Shown piece after piece: positions 9,342 to 18,386 of a stretch of 64,000 nt of DNA. The DNA comes from Halomonas meridiana. GTDB taxonomy: Bacteria; Pseudomonadota; Gammaproteobacteria; Pseudomonadales; Halomonadaceae. The notes under the pieces are model-generated. The model worked only from the letters and a program-made list of their open reading frames with translations, searched no databases and had not been told where the DNA came from. Numbering within the stretch: position 1 is the first letter of the stretch; every line of letters begins with the position of its first letter. Position numbers and translations under genes: made by a program. The stretch is taken from NCBI RefSeq assembly GCF_009846525.1, contig NZ_CP024621.1, positions 248,001-312,000 of the forward strand, given 5' to 3'.

Positions 9342-9370
9342 TTGTGGTAAGGCGCGATAGTCGTTATAAT
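9342..9370 (+). promoter_or_regulatory. Sigma-70-type promoter of rplU
   Basis: TTGTGG at 9342-9347 and TATAAT at 9365-9370 are separated by 17 bp. Transcription would start about 130 bp before the rplU start codon. The region 9224-9508 between ispB and rplU holds no gene. A TTGACA at 9323-9328 is too far from this -10 box to pair with it. Confidence 0.7.
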
Positions 9371-9508
9371 CCGCGACCCACTCATCATGCTCCCTGTCAG
9401 ATGGTTGCCAAAAGGGGCGCCACTCGCAGCAGGTCGATAAGAGCGGAAGGCGATGAGCGTTGGTTACGCGGGGCGTAACCGGCATTAACGACAAGTCCGG
9501 AGAGCGAC

Positions 9509-9820
9509 ATGTACGCAGTTATCAAAAGCGGTGGCAAACAGTACCGCGTTCAAGAAGGTCAGACCCTCAAGCTCGAGAAAATCGAAGTCGCTACCGGCGA
9601 AACGATTGAGTTTGATGAAGTGCTGCTGGTTGCAGACGGCGACGACGTCAACGTTGGTGCTCCGCTGGTAAGCGGTGCCAAGGTTTCCGCCGAAGTTGTT
9701 TCCCACGGCCGTGGCGACAAAGTCACCATCATCAAATTCCGCCGCCGGAAGCACCACATGAAGCGTCAGGGCCACCGTCAGTGGTTCACTGAAGTCAAAA
9801 TTACCGGAATTTCTGCGTAA
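9509..9820 (+). CDS. rplU: 50S ribosomal protein L21
   Basis: A full-length 103-residue L21 starting [14 protein letters not shown] and ending with the basic [14 protein letters not shown] segment that contacts 23S rRNA. It is the first gene of the rplU-rpmA unit, with L27 following after 30 bp. The start has GGAGAG about 8 bp upstream. Confidence 0.98.
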   Translation: MYAVIKSGGKQYRVQEGQTLKLEKIEVATGETIEFDEVLLVADGDDVNVGAPLVSGAKVSAEVVSHGRGDKVTIIKFRRRKHHMKRQGHRQWFTEVKITGISA

Positions 9821-9850
9821 GCAGCCAATTCCCTTTAGGAGGATTTTGCA

Positions 9851-10108
9851 ATGGCACATAAAAAGGCAGCCGGCTCCACGCGTAACGGTCGCGATTCCGA
9901 ATCCAAACGCCTTGGTGTGAAACTGTACGGTGGCCAAGCGGCAACCGCTGGTAACATCATCGTTCGTCAGCGCGGCACGCGTTTCCACGCCGGCACTGGC
10001 GTGGGCGTTGGTCGTGACTACACGCTGTTCGCACTGAACGATGGCGTCGTGAAGTTCGAGACCAAAGGTCCGAAGAACCGTAAATTCGTCAGCATCGTAT
10101 CTGCCTAA
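9851..10108 (+). CDS. rpmA: 50S ribosomal protein L27
   Basis: An 85-residue L27 beginning [17 protein letters not shown], whose flexible N-terminus reaches the peptidyl-transferase centre. A strong ribosome site (TAGGAGG, 9837-9843) precedes the ATG. No N-terminal cleavage extension of the Firmicutes kind is present. A terminator follows after ~60 bp. Confidence 0.98.
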   Translation: MAHKKAAGSTRNGRDSESKRLGVKLYGGQAATAGNIIVRQRGTRFHAGTGVGVGRDYTLFALNDGVVKFETKGPKNRKFVSIVSA

Positions 10109-10168
10109 GCAGCCTAGGTTGCTTTGTGTAAGTGCTCTTGTGTCACTTACGCAGTGCGAAGATGACGA

Positions 10169-10198
10169 AAAAAAGCCCCGCCATGGCGGGGCTTTTTT
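10169..10198 (+). terminator. Rho-independent terminator after rpmA
   Basis: A perfect 10-bp stem, AAGCCCCGCC (10173-10182) and GGCGGGGCTT (10185-10194), closes on a 2-base gap and is followed by a T-run. It separates the ribosomal protein unit from cgtA. Confidence 0.92.
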
Positions 10199-10241
10199 GT
10201 CTTTTCGATCCCTTTTGCCCGCATGAGGCGGGTGGGGATAG

Positions 10242-11468
<1,227 letters not shown>

Positions 11469-11489
11469 GCCAGCGGCGTACTAGCTAGG

Positions 11490-12668
11490 ATGAAACGCGT
11501 GAGCGCAATGGCGTGGGAGAGTCGCGACGTGGAACACAACGAGCAGTTGCCAGGCCGTGAGGCGCTGAGTAGCGCCCGCCGGGTAGTGGTCAAAATTGGC
11601 AGCGCGCTGCTTACTAATGATGGTCGCGGGTTGGATGAAGCGGCCATCGGCGGCTGGGTGGATCAAATCGCCGCCCTGCATCAGCAGGGGAAAGAGGTGG
11701 TGCTGGTCTCCTCCGGTGCAGTGGCAGCCGGCATGGTACGCCTAGGCTGGCAGGCGCGCCCTAGCGCCGTGCACGAGCTTCAGGCGGCCGCCGCCGTGGG
11801 CCAAAATGGCCTGACCCAGTGCTACGAGCAGCACTTTGCCCGTCACGGCATGCTCACCGCGCAGATTCTGCTTACCCACGACGACCTCTCCAACCGCAAG
11901 CGCTACCTGAACGCGCTCTCGGCGCTGCGCACGCTGGTCGAGATGCGCGTGGTGCCGGTCATCAACGAAAACGATACCGTCGTCACCGACGAGATCCGCT
12001 TTGGCGATAACGACACCCTCGGCGCGTTGGTGGCGAATCTGCTGGAAGCCGATGCGCTGCTGCTGCTCACCGACCAGGAAGGCCTGTTCGATGCCGACCC
12101 CCGCCATAATCCTGACGCCACGCTGATTGCTGAGGGGCGTGCTGACGACCCCCGCTTGGCCGCCGTGGCGGGCGGCGGCGGGGCGCTGGGCCGGGGGGGG
12201 ATGAGCACCAAGGTGCGTGCTGCCCAGCTCGCGGCGCGCTCCGGCGCGGTGACCGTGATTGCCAGCGGCCGCCAGCCGGAGGTGATCACTCGCGTCATGG
12301 GGGGCGAAGCGCTCGGCACGCTGCTGCGTCCGGATCAAGCGCCGATGGCGGCGCGCAAGCGCTGGCTGGCGGGACAGCTTCAGGTGCGCGGTACGCTGGT
12401 GCTGGATGCGGGTGCGGTCAACGTGCTGCGCGACAAAGGCTCCAGCCTGCTGGCGGTGGGCGTGCGTGACGTGCAGGGCAGTTTCAAGCGCGGCGACATG
12501 GTGCTGTGTGTGGACGAGCAGGGCGCTCGCGTGGCCAAGGGATTGGTCAACTACGGCGCTGACGAAGCCCGCCAGCTAGCGGGCCAGCCAAGCCATCAGA
12601 TCGAAGCCATCCTTGGTTACGTGGAAGCCCACGAACTGATCCATCGCGACAATCTCGTGGTGGTTTAG
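11490..12668 (+). CDS. proB: Glutamate 5-kinase
   Basis: Catalyses ATP-dependent phosphorylation of glutamate, the first step of proline synthesis, which also matters for osmotic tolerance. The amino-acid kinase domain begins [11 protein letters not shown] and includes [17 protein letters not shown] and the [10 protein letters not shown] nucleotide site. A C-terminal PUA domain begins near residue 290. The start is uncertain: ATG 11490 has no spaced ribosome site, while GTG 11499 lies 8 bp after AGGA, and ATG 11508 is a third option. The longest frame exceeds the usual ~370 residues by about 20. Confidence 0.95.
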   Translation: MKRVSAMAWESRDVEHNEQLPGREALSSARRVVVKIGSALLTNDGRGLDEAAIGGWVDQIAALHQQGKEVVLVSSGAVAAGMVRLGWQARPSAVHELQAAAAVGQNGLTQCYEQHFARHGMLTAQILLTHDDLSNRKRYLNALSALRTLVEMRVVPVINENDTVVTDEIRFGDNDTLGALVANLLEADALLLLTDQEGLFDADPRHNPDATLIAEGRADDPRLAAVAGGGGALGRGGMSTKVRAAQLAARSGAVTVIASGRQPEVITRVMGGEALGTLLRPDQAPMAARKRWLAGQLQVRGTLVLDAGAVNVLRDKGSSLLAVGVRDVQGSFKRGDMVLCVDEQGARVAKGLVNYGADEARQLAGQPSHQIEAILGYVEAHELIHRDNLVVV

Positions 12669-12676
12669 ACGGCGGG

Positions 12677-13693
12677 TTAGCCACGCCGCTTCGGCGGTAG
12701 CGGTACCTGGCGCGGCCAGTCGTCGGGTACCACCATCAGCCGCGTTAGCGGTCTCTCCTGGCCACTATTTTCTTGGCAACTCTCTTCCCGGCAGTTCTCT
12801 TCTTCCTGTGGGTCGTACAGCATTACTTGCTGCGGCCCGTAGCGGTTGATCTGCGCCATCACGTCCGCCATCTGCGCTTGGGCGGGGCCAAATGCGTCGA
12901 GCATTGGCGGCGCTAACCAGTGGGGCTTTTCCAGCCAGGCGATCTGAAGCGCCGTGCTGTAGCGTTCGGCCACGCTGGGCCAAGCGTGTTGATAGCACCA
13001 CCACCCCCGCCGATGCTCGGCGGTTGCGCCGGTTGGTGGTGGCAGTGCGACATGCCAGGGGTAAAACAGTACGCCGGGCATGGCAAGCCGTTGGGTGAGC
13101 CGTGCGCTGAACGTCGCGGACTCCGAGATGTCTCTGGGCGTTAGCCAATGCGCCATGGCGGCCTTTGCAGGGGCCGTGCGGGAGAGCGGCAGCTGGTGGT
13201 GCAGAAGGTGACCGCACTTCAACGCCAAACTATCCAAGCCGCCGGGGCCAATCCAGCGGCTTTGGCTGGTGGGCTCTCCCGGCCCGTCCGGCAGGCCGAG
13301 ATAAAATTTGATGGCCACTTCTAAATGAATGGGGGAGGGGAGATCCCGCGTGCGGTAGAGCAAGTCCAGCTCTCCCAAGGTGTTGCGGCGCTGGGTGATG
13401 CGTAGGTTGTTGGCCAGTAGGCGAGTATTAGGGGCGTTATCCAGTAACAGCTGCCAAAGCCGTTCATGGTAGTGGCCCATGCGCGTGGTCAGCTTGCCAT
13501 CTAGGGCTTGCACCCTGGGTAGCAGGGTGTCGAGCCACTTATGCTGCTCCTCTGCTAAGCCCAGCGCGGAACGTGTGGGGCGGCCTGGGTAATCGCCAAG
13601 GGTCACCAAATCTGGTGTGACGATGAGCCACGCCATATCGCGCAGCACCGCATGGTGAATCCCATCGCTGACACCTTCGGCGGAGGTCGTCAA
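12677..13693 (-). CDS. DUF1853 family protein
   Basis: A 338-residue member of the DUF1853 family, convergent with proB (9-bp gap). The core segment GELDLLYR followed by HLEVAIKFYLG gives an Asp and an E-x-K arrangement typical of PD-(D/E)XK nuclease folds, so a nuclease-like role can be suggested but is not established. Conserved Trp-rich segments and GPGGLDSLALK follow. The C-terminus carries a Glu/Cys-rich low-complexity stretch (EEENCREESCQEN) that looks variable. Confidence 0.82.
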   Translation of the reverse strand: MTTSAEGVSDGIHHAVLRDMAWLIVTPDLVTLGDYPGRPTRSALGLAEEQHKWLDTLLPRVQALDGKLTTRMGHYHERLWQLLLDNAPNTRLLANNLRITQRRNTLGELDLLYRTRDLPSPIHLEVAIKFYLGLPDGPGEPTSQSRWIGPGGLDSLALKCGHLLHHQLPLSRTAPAKAAMAHWLTPRDISESATFSARLTQRLAMPGVLFYPWHVALPPPTGATAEHRRGWWCYQHAWPSVAERYSTALQIAWLEKPHWLAPPMLDAFGPAQAQMADVMAQINRYGPQQVMLYDPQEEENCREESCQENSGQERPLTRLMVVPDDWPRQVPLPPKRRG

Positions 13694-13809
13694 AAGTCTC
13701 TCCTATCAACCGGCCCGATATACGACTGAGTTAGCCGCTTGCTGCTACGCTAAACACATTACCTCGCGATGCCAATAAAATCCCCTAGATACACGCAAAG
13801 GAGTGTTGC

Positions 13810-15159
13810 ATGGGCAGTGCCAAATTGAAAAAGCAAAAATCTAAAGCGAAGAAATCCTCGGCGAAAACGTCCACCACCAATGCGCCGCAGCGGCTAACCC
13901 CCGAGACGGGCGCCGCGCTGTTCGAAGATGCCCGCTCACGGCTTGAAGCGGTCTTCAACGCGCTGGCGATTCATCCCGATGCCCAGGCCCGGTTGATGCA
14001 GCCCAGCCTCTCGCTGCAAGTGAGTGTACCGGTGCGCATGGACGATGGCAGTTTGAAGGCGTTTCCCGCCTGGCGAGTGCAGTACGACACCAGCCTCGGC
14101 CCGGCCAAGGGGGGCGTGCGCTTTCACCCCGATGTGAATCAGCATGAAGTGACCACTTTGAGCTTTTGGATGGCGGTGAAGTGTGCCGTGGTGGGCCTGC
14201 CCTATGGCGGCGGCAAAGGCGGCGTGCAGGTGGATGCCAAGGCGCTTTCTTCGTTAGAGCGCGAGCGCTTGGCGAGGGGCTATATTCGCGCTATTGCCGA
14301 CATCATGGGGCCAGACCGAGACATTCCCGCACCGGATGTGAATACCGATGCCACCGTCATGGGTTGGATGATCGATGAGTATGAGCAGATTCGGCGCGCC
14401 CAGGCGCCTGCTGCCATCACCGGGAAACCGCTATCGCTTGGCGGCTCGCCGGGGCGTGTCGAGGCCACGGGGCGCGGAGCGCTCACCGTATTGGATTTAT
14501 GGGCCGAGCGCGAAGGGCGCAAGCCCGAGGAGACCACGCTGGCCGTGCAAGGGTTTGGCAATGCGGCCTTCCATTTTGCGCGCTTGGCAAGCCAGCGTGG
14601 CTACAAGGTGGTTGCGGTCTCCGACTCCAGCGGTGCGATCTACCATGCCGATGGGCTCGATGTCGCGGCGGCGAAGGAGGACAAGAAGCAGCATGGCAAG
14701 CTGTCAAAAAGCCAGCAGGGCAAGGCCATGTCTGGAGATGACTTGTTGACCCTGGAGGTCGATGTGCTGGTGCTCGCCGCGCTGGAAAATCAGCTGCATC
14801 GCGACAACGTGGGCGAGGTGAAGGCAGGCGCGGTGCTTGAAATTGCCAATGGGCCGCTCACTAGCGATGCGGATGCGGCGCTGGAAAAACGCGGCGTGCC
14901 GGTGCTGCCCGATGTGCTGGCGAATACCGGCGGCGTCATCGTGAGCTATTTCGAGTGGCTGCAAAACCGTGCGGGCGAAACCTGGCAGGAAGAGGAGGTC
15001 AATCAGCGTCTGGATCGCCGACTCGGCGATGAGGCCAAGCGGGTGCTGATGAGGGCGGAGGAGGAGCAGATCACCTATCGTCAGGCTGCTTACCGGCAAG
15101 GTATCGAGCGCATTGCAGCGGCGATCATGGCTCGAGGGAACTGCCAAGACTGCCGCTAA
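13810..15159 (+). CDS. Glu/Leu/Phe/Val dehydrogenase (glutamate dehydrogenase type)
   Basis: Catalyses reversible oxidative deamination of an amino acid, most likely glutamate, with NAD(P). The dimerisation/catalytic domain has the substrate loop GPAKGGVRFHP, the catalytic-lysine motif PYGGGKGGV and PAPDVNTD. The Rossmann domain has the QGFGNAA fingerprint. An unusual ~28-residue N-terminal tail rich in Lys, Ser and Thr precedes the domain. The start has AAGGAG about 7 bp upstream at 13798-13803. Coenzyme preference cannot be fixed by eye. Confidence 0.92.
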   Translation: MGSAKLKKQKSKAKKSSAKTSTTNAPQRLTPETGAALFEDARSRLEAVFNALAIHPDAQARLMQPSLSLQVSVPVRMDDGSLKAFPAWRVQYDTSLGPAKGGVRFHPDVNQHEVTTLSFWMAVKCAVVGLPYGGGKGGVQVDAKALSSLERERLARGYIRAIADIMGPDRDIPAPDVNTDATVMGWMIDEYEQIRRAQAPAAITGKPLSLGGSPGRVEATGRGALTVLDLWAEREGRKPEETTLAVQGFGNAAFHFARLASQRGYKVVAVSDSSGAIYHADGLDVAAAKEDKKQHGKLSKSQQGKAMSGDDLLTLEVDVLVLAALENQLHRDNVGEVKAGAVLEIANGPLTSDADAALEKRGVPVLPDVLANTGGVIVSYFEWLQNRAGETWQEEEVNQRLDRRLGDEAKRVLMRAEEEQITYRQAAYRQGIERIAAAIMARGNCQDCR

Positions 15160-15175
15160 TGAGCGACGCAACGCA

Positions 15176-15201
15176 AGCGGCGGGCCCGAGGGCCCGCCGC
15201 T
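15176..15201. terminator. Strong hairpin between convergent genes
   Basis: A perfect 12-bp GC-rich stem, AGCGGCGGGCCC with GGGCCCGCCGCT, encloses a 2-base gap. No clear T-run follows on either side. It lies 16 bp after the dehydrogenase stop and 54 bp from the end of the opposing PepSY gene, so it probably ends both transcripts. Confidence 0.65.
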
Positions 15202-15254
15202 GTGTCAGTGCTGGCACACTGCCATGCTAACTGACATGTGGATCGCTTGAGTGA

Positions 15255-15731
15255 TCAGTCGCGATCCATTTGGGTGACGTCGAAGGAGCCCTGACGCAGG
15301 CTCAACTCCAGCTCGCGGCCGTTCTGCTCACGACCCTCGACCTCGATGATGCCGCTCTTATCGATATCGATGCTTTCGAATTCGGTCATGCCTTCCTGGC
15401 GGGCAGCATCAAGTGCTTGGCGGACGTCCTCTTCACTCATACCCCAGGCGCCGGTAATCAGACGCTTGCGCTCTTCTTGCAGGCTTTCGCCGTTATCGAT
15501 GGAGAAATCCACGTCGGCGTACCATTCGTCATCCAGCCAACCTTCCACTTCCACGCGGCCACGGTCGTCCACGTTGATCTCTTCGATGTGGCTGAACCCA
15601 TAGTCGTTGGCGTAGGTCAGAATGTCATCGATCCGGTCCAACGGCTGCGTGTCGGCTTGGGCGCTGCCCGCTGAGGCGGCCAGGAGAAGCGCAGAGGTCG
15701 GGATCAGCAGCATTTTTTTCATAGCGTTCAT
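15255..15731 (-). CDS. Secreted PepSY-domain protein
   Basis: A 158-residue exported protein. The signal peptide is MKKMLLIPTSALLLAASAGSAQA-like with an Ala-x-Ala cleavage site near 26. Two PepSY-like repeats follow, each with an IDxxGxIEVEG or VDDRGRVEVEG strand. Such proteins are periplasmic and often act as inhibitors or sensors. It is divergent from a second PepSY gene and a two-component system, so a role as an accessory or target of that system is inferred. The start has AAGGAA upstream. Confidence 0.82.
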   Translation of the reverse strand: MNAMKKMLLIPTSALLLAASAGSAQADTQPLDRIDDILTYANDYGFSHIEEINVDDRGRVEVEGWLDDEWYADVDFSIDNGESLQEERKRLITGAWGMSEEDVRQALDAARQEGMTEFESIDIDKSGIIEVEGREQNGRELELSLRQGSFDVTQMDRD

Positions 15732-15848
15732 ATCAAATTCCTTCTTTGCTTAGTGAATGCATTGCCGGATGATGCCTAACGAAGGTCAGTCAGCGAATGC
15801 GACAGGGTATTTATATCACCGGGGGTCTTTCCTAAACCTGACAAAGCC

Positions 15849-15865
15849 GTTCATCTAGCGTTCAT
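15849..15865. promoter_or_regulatory. 11-bp-period direct repeat, candidate response-regulator site
   Basis: GTTCAT at 15849-15854 is repeated at 15860-15865, an exact 11-bp period, in the 157-bp space between the two divergent PepSY genes. OmpR/PhoB-family regulators bind such tandem half-sites. The response regulator encoded at 16309 is the natural candidate; this link is inference. Confidence 0.5.
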
Positions 15866-15888
15866 GTTGCCTTTGGCATCCTAGTCTT

Positions 15889-16254
15889 ATGAAAACGACG
15901 TCTCTCCTCTCACTCAAGCAGTTACCCTGGCAGCGGCTCCCTTTGACAGGGGGGCTGGCGCTACTGCTGGTGCTCGTATTGATGGGTAGTGCGACCGGTG
16001 ACCAGCACTGGGAGGCGCTGCATGGCGAAGTGCGGCGAGGCGACGTGGTTCCCCTGGATACCATTCTCGACTGGCTCGACGCCCACTACATCGGCGACGT
16101 GTTGGAGGTCGAAATCGAGCGCGACGATGGGCTGGTCGAGTATGAAATCAAGCTGCTAGGCCCCCAAGGCCAGGTCGTCGAGTTCGAGTTCGATGGCCAG
16201 AACGGCCAGCTCATGCAAATCGAAGGCGTGCGCATCCGCGACATGCAGCGTTGA
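15889..16254 (+). CDS. PepSY-domain membrane-anchored protein
   Basis: A 121-residue protein with one N-terminal hydrophobic helix (~20-38) and a periplasmic PepSY domain. The domain is visible as GDVVPLDTILDWLDAHYIGDVLEVEIERDDG followed in two strands by YEIKLLGPQG and a QIEGVRIRD-like end. It probably leads the operon with the response regulator 54 bp downstream. The paired PepSY genes beside a PhoPQ-like system suggest a signal-input or feedback role (inferred). Confidence 0.8.
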   Translation: MKTTSLLSLKQLPWQRLPLTGGLALLLVLVLMGSATGDQHWEALHGEVRRGDVVPLDTILDWLDAHYIGDVLEVEIERDDGLVEYEIKLLGPQGQVVEFEFDGQNGQLMQIEGVRIRDMQR

Positions 16255-16308
16255 TACGGTTACCTGCAATATCCCGTCTTTACTGAGTGTATTCATAAGG
16301 GTGTGTTG

Positions 16309-16983
16309 ATGAAGTGTTTACTGGTAGAGGACGACCAGGCGCTTGCCCGCGAGCTGAGCCAAGCGCTGCAAGATGGCGATTGGATCGTCGAGCGTGCGGA
16401 GAACGGCCAGGAAGCGGACTTTTTGGTGCGCACCGAAGCGTACGATACGGTCATTTTGGATATCGGCCTGCCCGATGGTGACGGCACCCGTTGGCTCTCT
16501 TCCTGGCGGGAGGATGGCATCGACCTTCCCGTGCTGATTTTGACCGCCCGCGAACGGTGGGCCGATAAAGCCGCTGGCTTTACCGCCGGTGCCGATGACT
16601 ACGTCACCAAACCTTTCGAACCCGCCGAAGTGCTGTTTCGCCTGCGGGCCTTGGTGCGCCGTACCCATGGCCATGCGCACCCGGTGCTCAAAGTGGGCGA
16701 GCTTAGCCTGGATACCCACACGCAGCATGTCACCTTGGTGGGCAGGCCGGTGAGCTTGACCGCTCAGGAAACCCGTCTCTTGAGCTACCTGATGCACGCC
16801 TCTCCTCGGGTCGTCAGCCGTAGCGAGCTGTCCGAGCACGTGTACGACCGTGACCACGAACCCGACTCCAATGTGATCGACGTTCAGGTTAGCCGTCTGC
16901 GTCGCAAGCTGGGCGCGTGGCGCATCGCAACGCTGCGTGGCCAGGGGTACCGCCTGCTAGCCGATGAGCCAAGCGATTCATGA
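16309..16983 (+). CDS. OmpR/PhoB-family response regulator
   Basis: A two-component transcription factor. The receiver domain has the acidic pair in VEDDQ, the phospho-acceptor Asp in ILDIGLPDGDG and the Lys of TKPFEP. A C-terminal winged helix has LTAQETRLLSYLM and VIDVQVSRLRRKLG. The ATG at 16309 has AAGG at 16297-16300; the frame also has an upstream GTG. Its end overlaps the kinase start (ATGA). It resembles the PhoP/QseB group; the target is probably the adjacent PepSY genes. Confidence 0.92.
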   Translation: MKCLLVEDDQALARELSQALQDGDWIVERAENGQEADFLVRTEAYDTVILDIGLPDGDGTRWLSSWREDGIDLPVLILTARERWADKAAGFTAGADDYVTKPFEPAEVLFRLRALVRRTHGHAHPVLKVGELSLDTHTQHVTLVGRPVSLTAQETRLLSYLMHASPRVVSRSELSEHVYDRDHEPDSNVIDVQVSRLRRKLGAWRIATLRGQGYRLLADEPSDS

Positions 16984-18344
16984 GCGCCAACGTCGTTACT
17001 TGGAGCCAGCGCTGGGCTAACCGCTCCATCACCCTACGTCTGCTGCTGGCGGTGCTGCTCATGGTGCTGCTGGCACTCCCCGTGGCCGGCTGGCTGTTGT
17101 CCCATCACTACCGTGCCTCTGCGGTCAACGCGTTCGATGAACGGCTGGAAGCGACCCTCAACGTGGTCATTGCGGGGGTGACTTACGACCCGCTCACCGA
17201 GCAGCTCCACTACGAGCGCGCGCTGGGTGACCCGCGTTTCGACCACGTGTACTCAGGCTGGTATTGGCAGATTACCGACGATGCGAACCACTCGGTCACG
17301 TCGCGGTCGTTATGGGATCAGCGCTTGCCGGTACTGGAGAGCGAGCGAGTGACCGCCCGCACGCTGCCAGGCCCGCGTGGCCAGCAGCTACGCGTCGTAG
17401 AGCGCGATATCTATTTGGGCGCGCTGGAGACGCCGCTGCACGTGAGCGTCGCCGCACGTGACGACGACTTGCGCGAAGACGTTCGGGCTTTTCAGCAGAT
17501 GCTGTGGCTGGGACTGTTAGGCCTGGGTGCGCTGCTGCTAGGCGTGCTGGCACTACAAGTGCGTTGGGGACTCGCGCCGCTGCGGCGCATGAACGCCAAC
17601 TTACGTGATGTAGAGCAGGGGCGGGTAGAGCAGCTGGATACTCGTTTGCCTGACGAGCTGGCCACGCTGGCTACATCCATGAACGCCGTGCTGGCCCGCG
17701 ATCAGCGGCTCATCGAACGGGGCCGCCACACGGCAGGCAACTTGGCCCACGCCCTCAAAACACCGATCAGCGTCATGCGGCTGTTGGCCAAACAGCTACC
17801 CAGCGAGAGCCGCAGTGCCTGGGAAGCCGAGCTGTCGCGTATCGATAGCGCCGTGCGTCACCACTTGGCGCGGGCTTCCGCTGCAGGCGAGGGCGTGCGC
17901 TTTGCCCCAGTAGCACTACAAGAGACGCTATCGCCGCTCATCAACGGGCTTGCCCGGCTCGCGCAGCGCCGTCATATTACGCTGCGTCAAACTGTAGATA
18001 GCGGCGTGCGGGTGCATATGGACGGTCAGGACCTGCAGGAGATGGTGGGTAACCTGCTGGACAACGCCCTGCGCTGGGCCAACAGCGATGTGCATATCCG
18101 CCTGCAGGCACAGGGGAACACGCTGCGGTTGGTGGTGGGCGATGACGGCCCCGGTATGACCCCGCAGGAGTGCCAGGCAGCGGTCCAGCGCGGCAAGCGG
18201 CTGGATGAACAGCGCTCTGGCAGCGGATTGGGATTAGCCATCGTGACGGACCTCGTCACGCTTTATCATGGCCAGATGCGCCTTCAGCGCGCCGAGTCTG
18301 GCGGTTTAGAGGTAGTCATTGAACTGCCTGTGGTCGCTACTTAA
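16980..18344 (+). CDS. Sensor histidine kinase (PhoQ-like)
   Basis: A 454-residue inner-membrane kinase paired with the upstream regulator. It has a first membrane helix at ~20-40, a periplasmic sensor of ~130 residues, a second helix at ~170-192 and a HAMP-like linker. The H-box is GNLAHALKTPI; an N-box (NLLDNALRWA), G1 (DDGPGM) and G2 (GSGLGLAIV) complete the catalytic domain. The signal is not evident from sequence; the neighbouring PepSY proteins could modulate it. Confidence 0.92.
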   Translation: MSANVVTWSQRWANRSITLRLLLAVLLMVLLALPVAGWLLSHHYRASAVNAFDERLEATLNVVIAGVTYDPLTEQLHYERALGDPRFDHVYSGWYWQITDDANHSVTSRSLWDQRLPVLESERVTARTLPGPRGQQLRVVERDIYLGALETPLHVSVAARDDDLREDVRAFQQMLWLGLLGLGALLLGVLALQVRWGLAPLRRMNANLRDVEQGRVEQLDTRLPDELATLATSMNAVLARDQRLIERGRHTAGNLAHALKTPISVMRLLAKQLPSESRSAWEAELSRIDSAVRHHLARASAAGEGVRFAPVALQETLSPLINGLARLAQRRHITLRQTVDSGVRVHMDGQDLQEMVGNLLDNALRWANSDVHIRLQAQGNTLRLVVGDDGPGMTPQECQAAVQRGKRLDEQRSGSGLGLAIVTDLVTLYHGQMRLQRAESGGLEVVIELPVVAT

Positions 18345-18386
18345 CGAGCTTAAGAGCGATGCAACACACAGCACAGAGGGTGTGAA

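Noticed and set aside
9323-9370. TTGACA at 9323 as the -35 box of the rplU promoter
   Set aside because: It is 36 bp from TATAAT; TTGTGG at 9342 has the proper 17-bp spacing.
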